From positions 1 to 64,000 of the forward strand of contig ONQS01000023.1 in NCBI GenBank assembly GCA_900320055.1: 64,000 nucleotides of DNA, written 5' to 3'. The translations under genes were made by a program, and so were the position numbers. The stretch comes from an uncultured Prevotellaceae bacterium (lineage in GTDB: Bacteria; Bacteroidota; Bacteroidia; Bacteroidales; Muribaculaceae). Positions 46,251 to 55,781 of the stretch are shown one piece after another (position 1 is the stretch's first letter; each line of letters opens with the position of its first letter). The notes below the pieces were generated by a model that was not told the origin of the DNA, searched no databases, and saw only the letters and a list, made by a program, of their open reading frames with translations.

Positions 46251-46688
46251 TCACACCCTCTTGATGACGTGCGACACCACGCCCCATACCTGGAAATTGC
46301 TGTCCTCGCTCACACGCAACTCGGGGAAGTTGGCGTTGGCGGGCGTAAGAAACACGCCGTCAGGCCTCACGCTAAGTCGCTTGACGGTGAAATCGCCGTC
46401 AACAAAACACACAGCGATGTTGCCATCATGGGGCGTGAGCGATCGGTCGATGATGAGCATGTCACCCTCGTTGATACCGGCATCCACCATCGAGTTGCCG
46501 ATGACCCGCGCACAGAACGTCGAGGCGGGATTGGTGATCAGGGCGCGGTTCAGGTCGATGGTATCGGCATACTCGCCTTGTGCAGGACTGGGAAAGCCCG
46601 CCTGCACCCTACCCTCAAAGAACTGCAGCCCACTGGTGCGCTCGTCAGTGATGGGTTTGACCTGATTAACTTTGATATCGTCTTGCAT
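46251..46688 (-). CDS. umuD: UmuD/LexA-like S24 peptidase
   Basis: The 145-residue protein is UmuD-sized. The self-cleavage Ala-Gly lies in RVQAGFPSPAQGE, the catalytic Ser in VIGNSMVDAGINEGDML, and the Lys in GDFTVKRLSV. UmuD is normally followed by umuC (polymerase V), but here the next gene is a membrane sulfatase. No UmuC is in the window. It lacks a DNA-binding N-terminus, so it is not LexA. Its neighbours are 5 and 10 bases away. Confidence 0.87.
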   Translation of the reverse strand: MQDDIKVNQVKPITDERTSGLQFFEGRVQAGFPSPAQGEYADTIDLNRALITNPASTFCARVIGNSMVDAGINEGDMLIIDRSLTPHDGNIAVCFVDGDFTVKRLSVRPDGVFLTPANANFPELRVSEDSNFQVWGVVSHVIKRV

Positions 46689-46698
46689 GATCAGAGAT

Positions 46699-47475
46699 TC
46701 ACACTTTCACAATCTGGCCATCATAGGCCAATTCGACATTTGAGGGCAACATGTGCACCGAATCGGCATGCAAGCCCATGCGGTCACTCATGTGGATGAG
46801 GTAGGCGCGTTGCGGCTTCACCCGGTCGATGACCTCGAGTGTCTCATGCAAGCACATGTGTGACAGATGCTCGCCTAGGCGCAACGAGTTGATTACCAAC
46901 AGCGGAATGCCCTTCAGGCGATCCACCACATCATCGGCGATCGTCTTGGCATCAGTAATATAGGCCATAGGGCCTATGCGGAAGCCCAAAATCGGCATCT
47001 TGTAGTGCATCACAGGGATAGGCTCCACCTTGACGCCCTCGACCAGAAACGCGCTGTCGTCGACGATGGCATGCTCCTCGAAATGGGGCACACCTGGATA
47101 GGGGTGCTCGGAGAAGCAATAAGGTATGCGCTTGTGCAGATTGTCGAGCACATCGGCACGGGCATAAATCGGGAACGGCTTCTCAAAGCAGTAGGAACGC
47201 AGATCATCCAGACCCGCCACGTGGTCATAATGGATGTGGGTCAACAACACAGCATCCAGATTGTCGTCGCTGGCGCGTAGCATCTGGGTGCGGAAGTCAG
47301 GGCCACAATCGATCAGCAGCCGTGCACCCTGATAGCGGACAATGGCCGACGTGCGCAAGCGCTTGTCGCGCGGGTCTGCGCTCATGCACACAGGGCACTT
47401 GCAGCGCAGCATCGGCACACCCGTCGAGGTACCTGTCCCGAGAAACTCTATTTCTAAAGTCGTCATCATCGTCAT
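46699..47475 (-). CDS. MBL-fold metallohydrolase, PhnP-like
   Basis: The 258-residue protein begins LEIEFLGTGTSTGVPMLRCK with a Cys pair (CKCPVC) typical of this subgroup. It has the metal motif TTHIHYDHVAGLDDLR-like sequence at about 80-93 (LLTHIHYDHVAGLDDLR), then PVMHYKMPILGFRIG and ITDAKTIADDVV. Related enzymes are phosphodiesterases on cyclic nucleotides or lipids. The substrate is unknown. Its start overlaps the preceding gene by 4 bases. Confidence 0.88.
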   Translation of the reverse strand: MTMMTTLEIEFLGTGTSTGVPMLRCKCPVCMSADPRDKRLRTSAIVRYQGARLLIDCGPDFRTQMLRASDDNLDAVLLTHIHYDHVAGLDDLRSYCFEKPFPIYARADVLDNLHKRIPYCFSEHPYPGVPHFEEHAIVDDSAFLVEGVKVEPIPVMHYKMPILGFRIGPMAYITDAKTIADDVVDRLKGIPLLVINSLRLGEHLSHMCLHETLEVIDRVKPQRAYLIHMSDRMGLHADSVHMLPSNVELAYDGQIVKV

Positions 47476-48425
47476 TTCCTGAATTGGCTCAGCAGACCAT
47501 CCACAAAGTAGAGATAGGCTCCGCCATCATAATACCAGTATTCCCTCATGCCTGCCTGATCGGGGCGCTCATTGATGCTCTTGGGATTACCCCACGACAG
47601 TCGACACTCTTCCTTGGTCATGCCCTCAACCACCTGCCCGCACGTGATGCGTTGCCAGTTGGCGGCATCGATAGCAGGATAGGACTGATGAGGGTCGGTG
47701 GCCGAGAACAATGCGTCAAAGTCACGTCCACGCATTGTCGTGGCGCTATTGGCAATCCACACCATAGCCTTCTCCTGAGTGTCACAGGTGGTGAACAGCA
47801 CGCGCAGCGGCAACACGGCATTGCCCGGCTGCACACTGTCGATGTGTACCTTGATGAAATGGCGACCATCCCTCATCTGTTCAGATTGGCGGTCATACCA
47901 GATGGGGGTGCGGATAAAGAATTCCTTACCCTCCAATTGCCGAGCCACGTGAGCCACCATATCCATATCGATGAGCATGGGCAGGCTGAAACCGGCCCGG
48001 TAAGCATCACGGGCTCTTCCATAACGGTAGACGAGCCGCATACCTGTCTGCTCATCGATAAAATCAATATACAATCGGCGGTAATCTTCGTCAGTGACAA
48101 TACCGCTCTTGGTCCAGCCATCATACACAAGGGTATGGCCCGCCAGATGCAGGGTATCCTTGTCATAAACGGTGCTCACGGCAAGCATTTGTGCGACCTT
48201 GTCATCAGCCACCCAGAAGCGCTTGCCTTCTTTCCATGCGGCAAACGAGTCGACATAGGCCTCAAGTGTCACCACGGGCTCGTGCGCGTCGGCCTGCTCC
48301 AGCACGCGCCTCACGTCCTTATCCGTGACATGCTCTCTCACCTCGATGCCAGTACCACATGCCGATGCAAGCAGCACTAGGGCTAATGCTGCCAAAACAA
48401 GATGAGTGCTAGAGGGTCGACGCAT
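47472..48425 (-). CDS. Lipoprotein with BamE/SmpA-like C-terminus
   Basis: The 317-residue protein has a hydrophobic lipoprotein signal (LVLLASACGTG) and a long unrecognised middle. Its end (CGQVVEGMTKEECRLSWGNP, then YWYYDGGAYLYFVDGLL) resembles the SmpA/BamE repeat, in which a GMT-x-x-E-x-x-x-x-x-G-x-P helix is followed by two beta-strands. That fold occurs in many envelope proteins and does not prove a BAM role. It is coupled to the MBL gene by a 4-base overlap. Confidence 0.7.
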   Translation of the reverse strand: MRRPSSTHLVLAALALVLLASACGTGIEVREHVTDKDVRRVLEQADAHEPVVTLEAYVDSFAAWKEGKRFWVADDKVAQMLAVSTVYDKDTLHLAGHTLVYDGWTKSGIVTDEDYRRLYIDFIDEQTGMRLVYRYGRARDAYRAGFSLPMLIDMDMVAHVARQLEGKEFFIRTPIWYDRQSEQMRDGRHFIKVHIDSVQPGNAVLPLRVLFTTCDTQEKAMVWIANSATTMRGRDFDALFSATDPHQSYPAIDAANWQRITCGQVVEGMTKEECRLSWGNPKSINERPDQAGMREYWYYDGGAYLYFVDGLLSQFRK

Positions 48426-48448
48426 GGCAAACGATCCGAGTTGGGCAG

Positions 48449-48892
48449 TTACTGCTGTTTTGCAGCCACCTTTGCAGGCTTGCTGTCGGCCTTTTCCTCA
48501 AGCACCTTGTCGATGGCATTGGTGACGGCATTGATGTCCATATCGCCATTCATCACATCGTTGACAACATCCTTGACGGCGTCGTCCGAATTCTGACCGT
48601 TTTTAACCTTCAGCGACGTGATATAGGCAATATGACGCTGGCGAGTTTCCTTCAGGGCAGCCTGGAAATCGGCGATAGCGGCAGAGTCATTCAGTGCAAG
48701 GATTTCCTGCTCGGCATCGTGGATGGCCTTGTCGGTGGCAAGCACAGCGGCGGTGTCCTGCAACTCGACCTGCTCGTCTAACTGCTTAGCCAGTTTTTCG
48801 CCCCTAGCCTTATACTGATTGGACTCACAACTGAATAGAGAAACCGTGATGGCTATACCCATCAGCATGAATAAAAATTTCTTAGCGATCAT
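48449..48892 (-). CDS. Small helical lipoprotein
   Basis: The 147-residue protein has a lipoprotein signal ending SLFSCES and a mostly helical, charged mature part (QLDEQVELQDTAAVLATDKA). I do not recognise a family. It sits in the hisS run, 37 bases after the TSCPD gene and 23 before the BamE-like gene. Confidence 0.7.
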   Translation of the reverse strand: MIAKKFLFMLMGIAITVSLFSCESNQYKARGEKLAKQLDEQVELQDTAAVLATDKAIHDAEQEILALNDSAAIADFQAALKETRQRHIAYITSLKVKNGQNSDDAVKDVVNDVMNGDMDINAVTNAIDKVLEEKADSKPAKVAAKQQ

Positions 48893-48929
48893 AATACTAT
48901 AATAATTATTGATTAATATCTATTGATTG

Positions 48930-49190
48930 TCAGTTGGCACTCTTGCCCAGAGCCTCACGCAGGGCCTGAGCCAACTGATCGGGGCACGAAGTGCTCTTAT
49001 AGCCACAGCGTATGCCCTGCAACTTGGAGATAGCATCCTGAGCGTGCATGCCTCGCACAAGCATCGAGATTCCCTGCAGATTACCGTGGCAGCCACCCAG
49101 AAACTCCACTTGGTTGATGATGCCCTGATCATCCACATCCACATCGATCTGGATGGAACAGGTGCCTTGAGGATAATAGGTATGTTTCAT
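48930..49190 (-). CDS. TSCPD-domain protein
   Basis: The 86-residue protein starts MKHTYYPQGTCSIQIDVDVD and has GGCHGNLQGISMLVRGM and CGYKSTSCPDQLAQAL. This is the small stand-alone TSCPD family (TIGR03905-like), related to the C-terminus of the B12-dependent ribonucleotide reductase. Three or more Cys residues suggest metal binding. The function is unknown. It follows a Crp-type regulator gene by 19 bases. Confidence 0.88.
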   Translation of the reverse strand: MKHTYYPQGTCSIQIDVDVDDQGIINQVEFLGGCHGNLQGISMLVRGMHAQDAISKLQGIRCGYKSTSCPDQLAQALREALGKSAN

Positions 49191-49209
49191 CTTGATAGGT
49201 TGTTATAAT

Positions 49210-49887
49210 TCATTTGCTTAATAGCGCTGACAGACCTGCCAGGTCCTGTACACGCAACTCATTGCTGTCATACTCGATGATGCCATCGGCCGACAACTTG
49301 TCGAGCGTAGAGATGAGTGTCGTGCGCTGAGTGCCCAAGAGGGCGCACAGGTCCTTCTGCTTGAATCGCAAGGCCACATCGATGGCTCCCGGAGAGGCCA
49401 ATGTGTCCACCACCATAGCAATGCGCTCGGCTACTGAGCCATCATTGAGCCGCCTCATCAGCGAAACGCCACGCTGGCTGCCCGATGACAGGTAGTTGAG
49501 GATGTTGAACAGGAACACTTTGTCGCTGCTCACCATACTGATGTAATCGCCCTTGCGCAACTGCATAATGCCACATGAGCCGTCAGCAATAGCGCTATAG
49601 GGATAGACCGTCTTGCGTCCAAACAGGTAATCAGCAGCGAGCACATGAGGTGCAGACAGTGTCTGAAACAGTGAAACCCTAAGGTTGTCGCAGGCTGTTT
49701 CCAGCCTCACTTTACCCGAGACGATAAAACGGATGTGGGTGCAGGGATCTCCGGCGGTAAAAATCTGCTCACCGCCACGAAACTTCAGGAAGTGGAACGG
49801 CAGTTTCTCGACCAGCGCCCGGAGGATATCGGTGCTCATGCCCTGAAACAGGGGCAACTGCTTCAACTGCTGATACATGCTGTTCAT
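49210..49887 (-). CDS. Crp/Fnr-family transcriptional regulator
   Basis: The 225-residue protein has an N-terminal cyclic-nucleotide-like barrel (KFRGGEQIFTAGDPCTHIRF) and a C-terminal winged helix (KQKDLCALLGTQRTTLISTL). No Cys cluster for an Fe-S centre is seen, so it is not a classic Fnr. The ligand is unknown. The gene stands between hisS and the TSCPD gene. Confidence 0.9.
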   Translation of the reverse strand: MNSMYQQLKQLPLFQGMSTDILRALVEKLPFHFLKFRGGEQIFTAGDPCTHIRFIVSGKVRLETACDNLRVSLFQTLSAPHVLAADYLFGRKTVYPYSAIADGSCGIMQLRKGDYISMVSSDKVFLFNILNYLSSGSQRGVSLMRRLNDGSVAERIAMVVDTLASPGAIDVALRFKQKDLCALLGTQRTTLISTLDKLSADGIIEYDSNELRVQDLAGLSALLSK

Positions 49888-49914
49888 GACCCTGATGGTT
49901 ATTAGAATGACGGG

Positions 49915-51276
49915 TTAACCTAATTTATCAATCACCTGCTCAATGGTGAGACTCTGCTGCTCACCGCTGGTCATATCCTTCAAGGCAATGGTCCCATTGC
50001 TCACCTCGTCGGCTCCAACGATGGCCACATAGGGTATCTGGCGATCATTGGCATAATTCATCTGCTTCTTCATCTTGGCACAATCCGGATATAACTCGGC
50101 ACTGATGCCAGCACGGCGCAGAGCCATGATATGGCCCAGCGAAGCCGAAGCCTCCTGCTCGCCAAAATTGACAAACATCACCCTAGCCGTTGCCATCGTG
50201 TCGGCAGGATAGAGGTCAAGCGCATTGAGCACGTCATAGATGCGGTCGGCACCGAAACTGATGCCCACGCCCGACAGTCCCGGCATGCCAAAGACACCCG
50301 TCAGATTGTCGTAACGCCCACCGCCAGTGATACTACCGATAGCCACATCGAGGGCTTTCACCTCGAGAATCGTACCCGTGTAGTAATTCAGGCCGCGAGC
50401 CAGAGACACGTCGAGTTCGACCTGTGCGCGGGTGCCGAGGGACGACACATGATCAAGCACGTAGCGCATCTCCTCGATACCCTTCAAGCCGATTTGGCTC
50501 GAAGCAAGCATCCCGCTGAGGGCTTCCAGGCGCTCCTGGTTGGTACCCTCGAGTCCGAGCAGAGGCTGCAATGTGGCGATGGCTTCATCACTCAAGCCCT
50601 TTTCCCTCAACTCGGCATTGACGTTATCCAGACCGATCTTGTCGAGTTTGTCGATGGCGACTGTGATATCGATGATCTTGTCGGCAGCGCCGATCACCTC
50701 GGCTATGCCACTCAGTATCTTACGATTATTCAATTTAATGGCCACATTGATATTGAAGCGGTTAAACACCTCATCAATCATGGTAACCAATTCCACCTCG
50801 TTGAGCAGCGAGTCGCTGCCCACGATATCGGCATCGCACTGATAAAACTCGCGGTAGCGTCCCTTCTGCGGACGGTCGGCACGCCACACCGGCTGCACCT
50901 GGTAGCGTTTGAAGGGCATCTGCACGTCGTTGCGATGCTGGACCACATAGCGCGCAAAAGGCACCGTGAGGTCATAACGCAGTCCTTTCTCGCTAATCTT
51001 CGTGGTCAGGTGCAACGAGTCATGGCTGGCCAACAAATCGTCGGGGGCATCCTTGAGGTAATCACCACTGTTCAGAATCTTGAACAGGAGTTTATCGCCC
51101 TCCTCGCCATACTTGCCCATCAACGTTGACAGGTTCTCGATGGCAGGGGTCTCGATCTGCTGGAAACCATAGAGCAGGAACACGCTCTTGATGGTATTGA
51201 ATATGTAGTTGCGGCGCGCCATCTCTATAGGAGAAAAGTCGCGCGTGCCTTTGGGTATTGACGGTTTTTGTGCCAT
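49915..51276 (-). CDS. hisS: Histidyl-tRNA synthetase
   Basis: The 453-residue enzyme starts [20 protein letters not shown] and has motif 2 ([20 protein letters not shown]), [17 protein letters not shown] and motif 3 ([13 protein letters not shown]). It charges tRNA-His. It heads a same-strand run of eight genes. No clear TAnnTTTG promoter is seen upstream in 51277-51510. Confidence 0.97.
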   Translation of the reverse strand: MAQKPSIPKGTRDFSPIEMARRNYIFNTIKSVFLLYGFQQIETPAIENLSTLMGKYGEEGDKLLFKILNSGDYLKDAPDDLLASHDSLHLTTKISEKGLRYDLTVPFARYVVQHRNDVQMPFKRYQVQPVWRADRPQKGRYREFYQCDADIVGSDSLLNEVELVTMIDEVFNRFNINVAIKLNNRKILSGIAEVIGAADKIIDITVAIDKLDKIGLDNVNAELREKGLSDEAIATLQPLLGLEGTNQERLEALSGMLASSQIGLKGIEEMRYVLDHVSSLGTRAQVELDVSLARGLNYYTGTILEVKALDVAIGSITGGGRYDNLTGVFGMPGLSGVGISFGADRIYDVLNALDLYPADTMATARVMFVNFGEQEASASLGHIMALRRAGISAELYPDCAKMKKQMNYANDRQIPYVAIVGADEVSNGTIALKDMTSGEQQSLTIEQVIDKLG

Positions 51277-51510
51277 TGAATTAATAATTTAAGTTTTGCG
51301 AGCCATTAACTTGCTCTCTAATTGGTGATTAATGATTCTCCACTTCAGTTTCCAGTACACTTTCCTTATCAGTCAATGTCGACTCCTTATTCAACCATTA
51401 AGCCTTATTCAATTTTAACCTCAAGTATCTTAAAGTGGCGATGAGACTATATAAACTTGAATGAAGAATCACTGTAACTCGTTTTCTTTGTACTTTGCTT
51501 AATTTGCGTT

Positions 51511-52188
51511 TTATCGACGATTACCCCCAAAAATCATGGCGATATAGTATAATAATGTAGCCAGCGAGCCGATTGCGCCAACGACATAGGTATAGGCGGC
51601 TGCATGAAGCGCGTCCTTGGCATAAGCCAACTGCTGACCGTTAACGATTCCAGAGCCCTCGAGCCACTTGATGGCACGGCGGCTGGCATCCACCTCAACA
51701 GGCAGTGTAACAAAACTGAACAGCACCGTCGAGGCAAACAGGGCGATAGCGACATACAGGGGTATCGGCGTGATCTGCACCAGCATGATGCCGGCAAGCA
51801 GGAGCCATTGTACCGTGTTGGATGCAAACGAAACGACAGGCACGAGTTTTGATCGCAACTGAAGCATGCTGTAACCGACCTTGTGCTGAACGGCATGGCC
51901 GCACTCATGGGCTGCCACGGCAGCAGCGGCGATGCTATTGGTGCCATAGACGGGTTCGCTCAGATTCACAGTCTTGTTGGCGGGATTGAAGTGGTCGGTC
52001 AACTGGCCGCTCACGCTCGTGATCTGAACATCGTTGCAACCATTCTGCTGCAACATGGCCAAAGCCACATCACGGCCTGCCATGGGCACGCCTAAGGACA
52101 TCTTACTGTACTTGGCGAACTTTGACTTCAGTGAATTTTGCACTACAAGGCTGAGTACAAAAATCAGGCCCATTAATAGGTATATCAT
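51511..52188 (-). CDS. Zinc metallopeptidase, YugP family
   Basis: The 225-residue membrane protein has the zinc motif AAAAVAAHECGHAVQHKVGY (H-E-x-x-H), an N-terminal helix and three more helices, and the segment NPANKTVNLSEPVYGTNSIA. YugP proteins are poorly understood membrane proteases. A promoter element lies at 52272-52279. Confidence 0.92.
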   Translation of the reverse strand: MIYLLMGLIFVLSLVVQNSLKSKFAKYSKMSLGVPMAGRDVALAMLQQNGCNDVQITSVSGQLTDHFNPANKTVNLSEPVYGTNSIAAAAVAAHECGHAVQHKVGYSMLQLRSKLVPVVSFASNTVQWLLLAGIMLVQITPIPLYVAIALFASTVLFSFVTLPVEVDASRRAIKWLEGSGIVNGQQLAYAKDALHAAAYTYVVGAIGSLATLLYYIAMIFGGNRR

Positions 52189-52271
52189 AATTAACTACAG
52201 GTTTATTGGTTAATATCTTAACTTTTGGCACGAAATTTGTAACGGGAAGTCCTGGACAAAATTCCGCACTG

Positions 52272-52279
52272 CAAAGTTA
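52272..52279 (-). promoter_or_regulatory. -7 element of the zinc peptidase gene
   Basis: TAACTTTG on the minus strand, giving a leader of about 75 bases. Confidence 0.6.
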
Positions 52280-52350
52280 TAGTTTTTTGCCCGCAAAACC
52301 GCCCAAAAGGGCAATAAAAGTCTTAAAAAATGAAAATTGGCTGAAAAAAA

Positions 52351-52381
52351 TTTGGTAATTCAAAAATAGCCGTTACATTTG
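52351..52381 (+). promoter_or_regulatory. Promoter of the Ala-rich lipoprotein gene
   Basis: TTTG (52351-52354), 19 bases, TACATTTG (52374-52381), a near-ideal promoter. Confidence 0.85.
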
Positions 52382-52435
52382 CGGCGTTGATTCGTTTTAT
52401 TATTATTAATCATTTATTAAAAAAGTTGTTTTATT

Positions 52436-53023
52436 ATGAAGAAGTTTTTATTGATGTTTGCAGCCGTTGCTGCTATCGCTTTTGTTGGTTGCAAGACCGA
52501 AACCAAGCCCGCTGAGGAAGTTGCTCAGGACCAGACCGAAGAGGTTGCTCCTACCGTTGAGTCTGTTACCGCTGACCTGATGAATGCCGCTGACGAGGCT
52601 AGCGCCCTGTCGCTGCTCGATGGTCTGAAGCAGAAGGCTCAGGCTCTGCTCGATGGTGGTGACCAGGCTGGTTACTTCAACATCATCAACATCATCAAGA
52701 CCGTTTGGGAGAACAACAAGGAAGCCCTCCTGGCTAAGATCCCGACCCTGGCTGAGAAGATGAGCGCTTATGTTGACGTTCCCGAGGAACTGAAGGCTGG
52801 TTTTGCTGACTACGTTGCTAAGGCTGCTGCCGAGAAGGTTGAAGGTGCCGTTGACGCCGCTAAGGACGCCGCTGGTGCTGCTACCGATGCTGCTGCCGAG
52901 AAGGTTGACGCCGCTAAGGACGCCGTTAAGGATGCTGCTGGCAACGCTGTTGACGCTGCCAAGGAGAAGGCTGCTGAGGGTGTTGACGCTGCTGCTGACA
53001 AGGTAAAGAAAGCGCTCAACTAA
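52436..53023 (+). CDS. Ala/Lys-rich helical lipoprotein, LEA-like
   Basis: The 195-residue protein has a lipoprotein signal (MKKFLLMFAAVAAIAFVGCK) and a helical middle. Its C-terminal 65 residues repeat an Ala-Lys-Asp/Glu pattern (VDAAKDAAGAATDAAAEKVD) like LEA or apolipoprotein amphipathic helices. Codon use is strongly skewed to GCT, GTT, AAG and GAG, unlike neighbours, and the promoter is near consensus; both suggest high expression. The function is unknown; an envelope stress or spacer role is a guess. Confidence 0.8.
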   Translation: MKKFLLMFAAVAAIAFVGCKTETKPAEEVAQDQTEEVAPTVESVTADLMNAADEASALSLLDGLKQKAQALLDGGDQAGYFNIINIIKTVWENNKEALLAKIPTLAEKMSAYVDVPEELKAGFADYVAKAAAEKVEGAVDAAKDAAGAATDAAAEKVDAAKDAVKDAAGNAVDAAKEKAAEGVDAAADKVKKALN

Positions 53024-53066
53024 TTCATAGTCATCCGAACCAGATTATTCATTAATCCCTTATAGC

Positions 53067-53099
53067 ATCAGGGCTGCCTCTTGACGAGACGGCCCTGAT
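53067..53099 (+). terminator. Hairpin after the Ala-rich lipoprotein gene
   Basis: ATCAGGGC / GCCCTGAT with further partial pairing inside, 44 bases past the stop; short T-run (TTTG). Confidence 0.65.
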
Positions 53100-53154
53100 T
53101 TGTAGTTGGCGCCCCGGCATGGGGTGAGGTGTCCACTGCTGTGCAAACGGGAAA

Positions 53155-53661
53155 TTACTGCGGGCGTTTGGGCGGGAACTGATAGGCCAGGCGCTCATCG
53201 CCATTGAGCAAGTAGATAATCCCACAGTAGTCAAAGCCGTAACGCTCGATGACATGGCGCATGATCACATTGTCGCGGTGGGTGTCGATACGCAGATTAC
53301 CCGCCACCCCGATACAGTAATCCATCACCTGCTTGAAGATGCCATGAGTGGCGGCAGTGCTGGCCAGGCGGTGCACCACGTGATACGGTTTGTCGTCCAG
53401 CCACTGACCCTCAAATATTTCTTTGTAGGTTGGTTCAGGCCCGGGAACAAACGCAAACGAAGCCACCACCAAGCCATCCTCTTGCTCTAGCACATAGGCA
53501 TGCCCGTGGCTGATGTCTGCGACAATGGTCTCGCGACTGGGATAGCCGTCGATCCACTGGTTGACATTGCCACATGAGCGCATGATGCCGCGCGCCTCAT
53601 CGATGAGAAGCATGATTGCTGGCACATCGTCGAGCGTTGCATGCCTGATTACTCTCTTCAT
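53155..53661 (-). CDS. GNAT-family acetyltransferase
   Basis: From the ATG at 53661 the product is 168 residues. It starts KRVIRHATLDDVPAIMLLID, contains the central strands (YVLEQEDGLVVASFAFVPG) and ends with RIDTHRDNVIMRHVIERYGF, the usual GNAT acetyl-CoA and C-terminal region. The substrate is unknown. It is 31 bases after the dcp gene, third in the mutS2-dcp-GNAT unit. Confidence 0.88.
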   Translation of the reverse strand: MKRVIRHATLDDVPAIMLLIDEARGIMRSCGNVNQWIDGYPSRETIVADISHGHAYVLEQEDGLVVASFAFVPGPEPTYKEIFEGQWLDDKPYHVVHRLASTAATHGIFKQVMDYCIGVAGNLRIDTHRDNVIMRHVIERYGFDYCGIIYLLNGDERLAYQFPPKRPQ

Positions 53662-53692
53662 CCTTAAAAAAAACAATTATATTGTTATTCAA

Positions 53693-55753
53693 TCAGTGAT
53701 TCCTGCCTGATGACAATTTGATCCCGTCACGCCGCATCATGGCCTCGATGCGTGGCTCATGGCCGCGGAAACGCTTGTACAACGTCATCGGCGCTTCTGT
53801 GCCGCCTCTTGACAAAACGTGGTCCGCCCATGAGCGTGCTGTCTCGCGATCAAAGATACCGTGTTGCTTGAACTGGTCAAAGGCGTCACACTCAATCATC
53901 TCGGCCCACTTGTAGCCATAATATCCCGCAGCATATCCGCCCGAGAAGATGTGCGTGAAATGGGACGATATGATGCAGCCATCGATGGGTTCAAAGGCTT
54001 GTACCTCCCTGGCAGCATCCTGCTCAAAGTCAAAGACATCGCCATCATAGGGCTCTGTGATGCTGTGCCATGCCATGTCGATAAAGCCAAAGCCCAACTG
54101 TCGCACACAGGCATAGGCGGCTCCATATTGACTCGAGGCCAACAAGCGGTCGATCAATGCTTGAGGCACACGCTCACCGGTCTGATAATGGCACGCGAAA
54201 CTATCCAGGAACTCCCGCTCATAGACGTAGTTCTCGTTGAACTGTGACGGCACCTCGACAAAATCGCGATACACATTGGTGCCGGACAGCGACTGATACT
54301 TGCAACGGCTCAACAACTGATGCAAGGCATGACCAAACTCATGCATGAACGTTTCAACCTCCCGGATCGTCAACAGCGAGGGTTTGGTATCGGTGGGACG
54401 CGTAAAATTCATCGTCAAGGTCACAAGGGGCCTCACGTCATTGCCGTTATCATCGATATACTGCTCGCGGAAACTTGTCATCCAAGCCCCGCTCTGCTTG
54501 GTGGGCCTCGGGAAGAAATCCAGATAGAGCATACCCACCGTTTTACCATCCTCGTCGGTCACATCATAGACCTCGACATCGGGATAGAACACTTGGGCAT
54601 CATGATTGGCGACAAATCGCAGACCATACATCCTGGTGGCAAAGCCAAACACTCCCTGGGTTACACGTCCGAGTTCGAAATAGGGCCTCAACAACTCGTC
54701 GTTGATATCAAACATCGAGTCCTTCTCTTTGTTGCTATAATAGGCATAATCCCATGGCAGTATGTCTACTGGCTTACCCTCAACCTGGCTGGCAAACGCT
54801 GTTAGCCGCTGCATCTCGCTGCGCTCCACAGGCAAGTAGGCATCCCGCAACTGATGCAACATGTCATAGACGGCTTGAGGCGTTTCGGCCATAGTGTGTT
54901 GCAACTTGTAGTCGGCAAAGGATTTACAACCCATCAGGCGTGCCATTTCCAAGCGCGTGTTGGCTATATCCCGCAGCACCTCCAGATTGCAATAGTCGCC
55001 GCTGGTGCACTGGCGGTTATACATCTTGTATAACTTCTCCCGCAAGTCACGGCGAGCGCTATACTTCATAAAGGGCATATAACTGGGCGCGTCGAGCGTC
55101 ACCAGCCAGGCATCGTCACGGCCCTTGTCATGGGCGGCCTGACGGTAGGCATCGATCGCGCTCTCGGGCAGTCCTTCCAGATCATCGTCAGCAAGCCACA
55201 GTTCGTAACGCGGTGTTTCCTTAAGCGCATTTTGGTCAAACTTCAAGGTCAGTTCCGTCAGGCGCTTGGCCAGTTGGCGGTAACGGTCGCGGTCATCACC
55301 TTCCAGATTGGCTCCACTACGCACAAAGCCGTCGTAGGTCTCACGCATCAGCATCTGATCCTCGGCATCATGTGCGGTCGCGTCGAAGTGGTCATGCACA
55401 TATTTCACCCGCTGCCACAGTTGCGTGTTGAGCGTGATGCTGTTGAAGTGCTCACTCAGCAGCGGAGCCATGCGCTCACTCAGAGCCAACAACTCATCAT
55501 CGGCATTGGCCGAGAGCATGGGATAGAAAACTCCGAGCACCCGGTTCAGGGTCGCCCCCGCACGATCCAGCGCGACAATTGTGTTATGGAATGTGGGTTC
55601 GGCTTCATTGCCGATTATAGCATCGATTTCATCGTTGTGCTCTTGGATGCCACGGCGTATGGCCGGCTCATAGTCGGCAGTGGTTATCCGATCAAACGGT
55701 ATAGCACCGCCCGTTGTCCTAAAATCCCTAAAAAATATATTATTCTCTATCAT
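53693..55753 (-). CDS. dcp: M3 peptidyl-dipeptidase Dcp
   Basis: The 686-residue protein is full length for Dcp/oligopeptidase A. The zinc site is TFMHEFGHALHQLLSRC (H-E-x-x-H) with the distant Glu in LSGTNVYRDFVEVPSQFNEN. It removes dipeptides from peptide C-termini. No signal peptide is evident, so it is cytoplasmic. It follows mutS2 by 28 bases. Confidence 0.94.
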   Translation of the reverse strand: MIENNIFFRDFRTTGGAIPFDRITTADYEPAIRRGIQEHNDEIDAIIGNEAEPTFHNTIVALDRAGATLNRVLGVFYPMLSANADDELLALSERMAPLLSEHFNSITLNTQLWQRVKYVHDHFDATAHDAEDQMLMRETYDGFVRSGANLEGDDRDRYRQLAKRLTELTLKFDQNALKETPRYELWLADDDLEGLPESAIDAYRQAAHDKGRDDAWLVTLDAPSYMPFMKYSARRDLREKLYKMYNRQCTSGDYCNLEVLRDIANTRLEMARLMGCKSFADYKLQHTMAETPQAVYDMLHQLRDAYLPVERSEMQRLTAFASQVEGKPVDILPWDYAYYSNKEKDSMFDINDELLRPYFELGRVTQGVFGFATRMYGLRFVANHDAQVFYPDVEVYDVTDEDGKTVGMLYLDFFPRPTKQSGAWMTSFREQYIDDNGNDVRPLVTLTMNFTRPTDTKPSLLTIREVETFMHEFGHALHQLLSRCKYQSLSGTNVYRDFVEVPSQFNENYVYEREFLDSFACHYQTGERVPQALIDRLLASSQYGAAYACVRQLGFGFIDMAWHSITEPYDGDVFDFEQDAAREVQAFEPIDGCIISSHFTHIFSGGYAAGYYGYKWAEMIECDAFDQFKQHGIFDRETARSWADHVLSRGGTEAPMTLYKRFRGHEPRIEAMMRRDGIKLSSGRNH

Positions 55754-55781
55754 AATCCTCTAATCACTATATCTCTAATCA

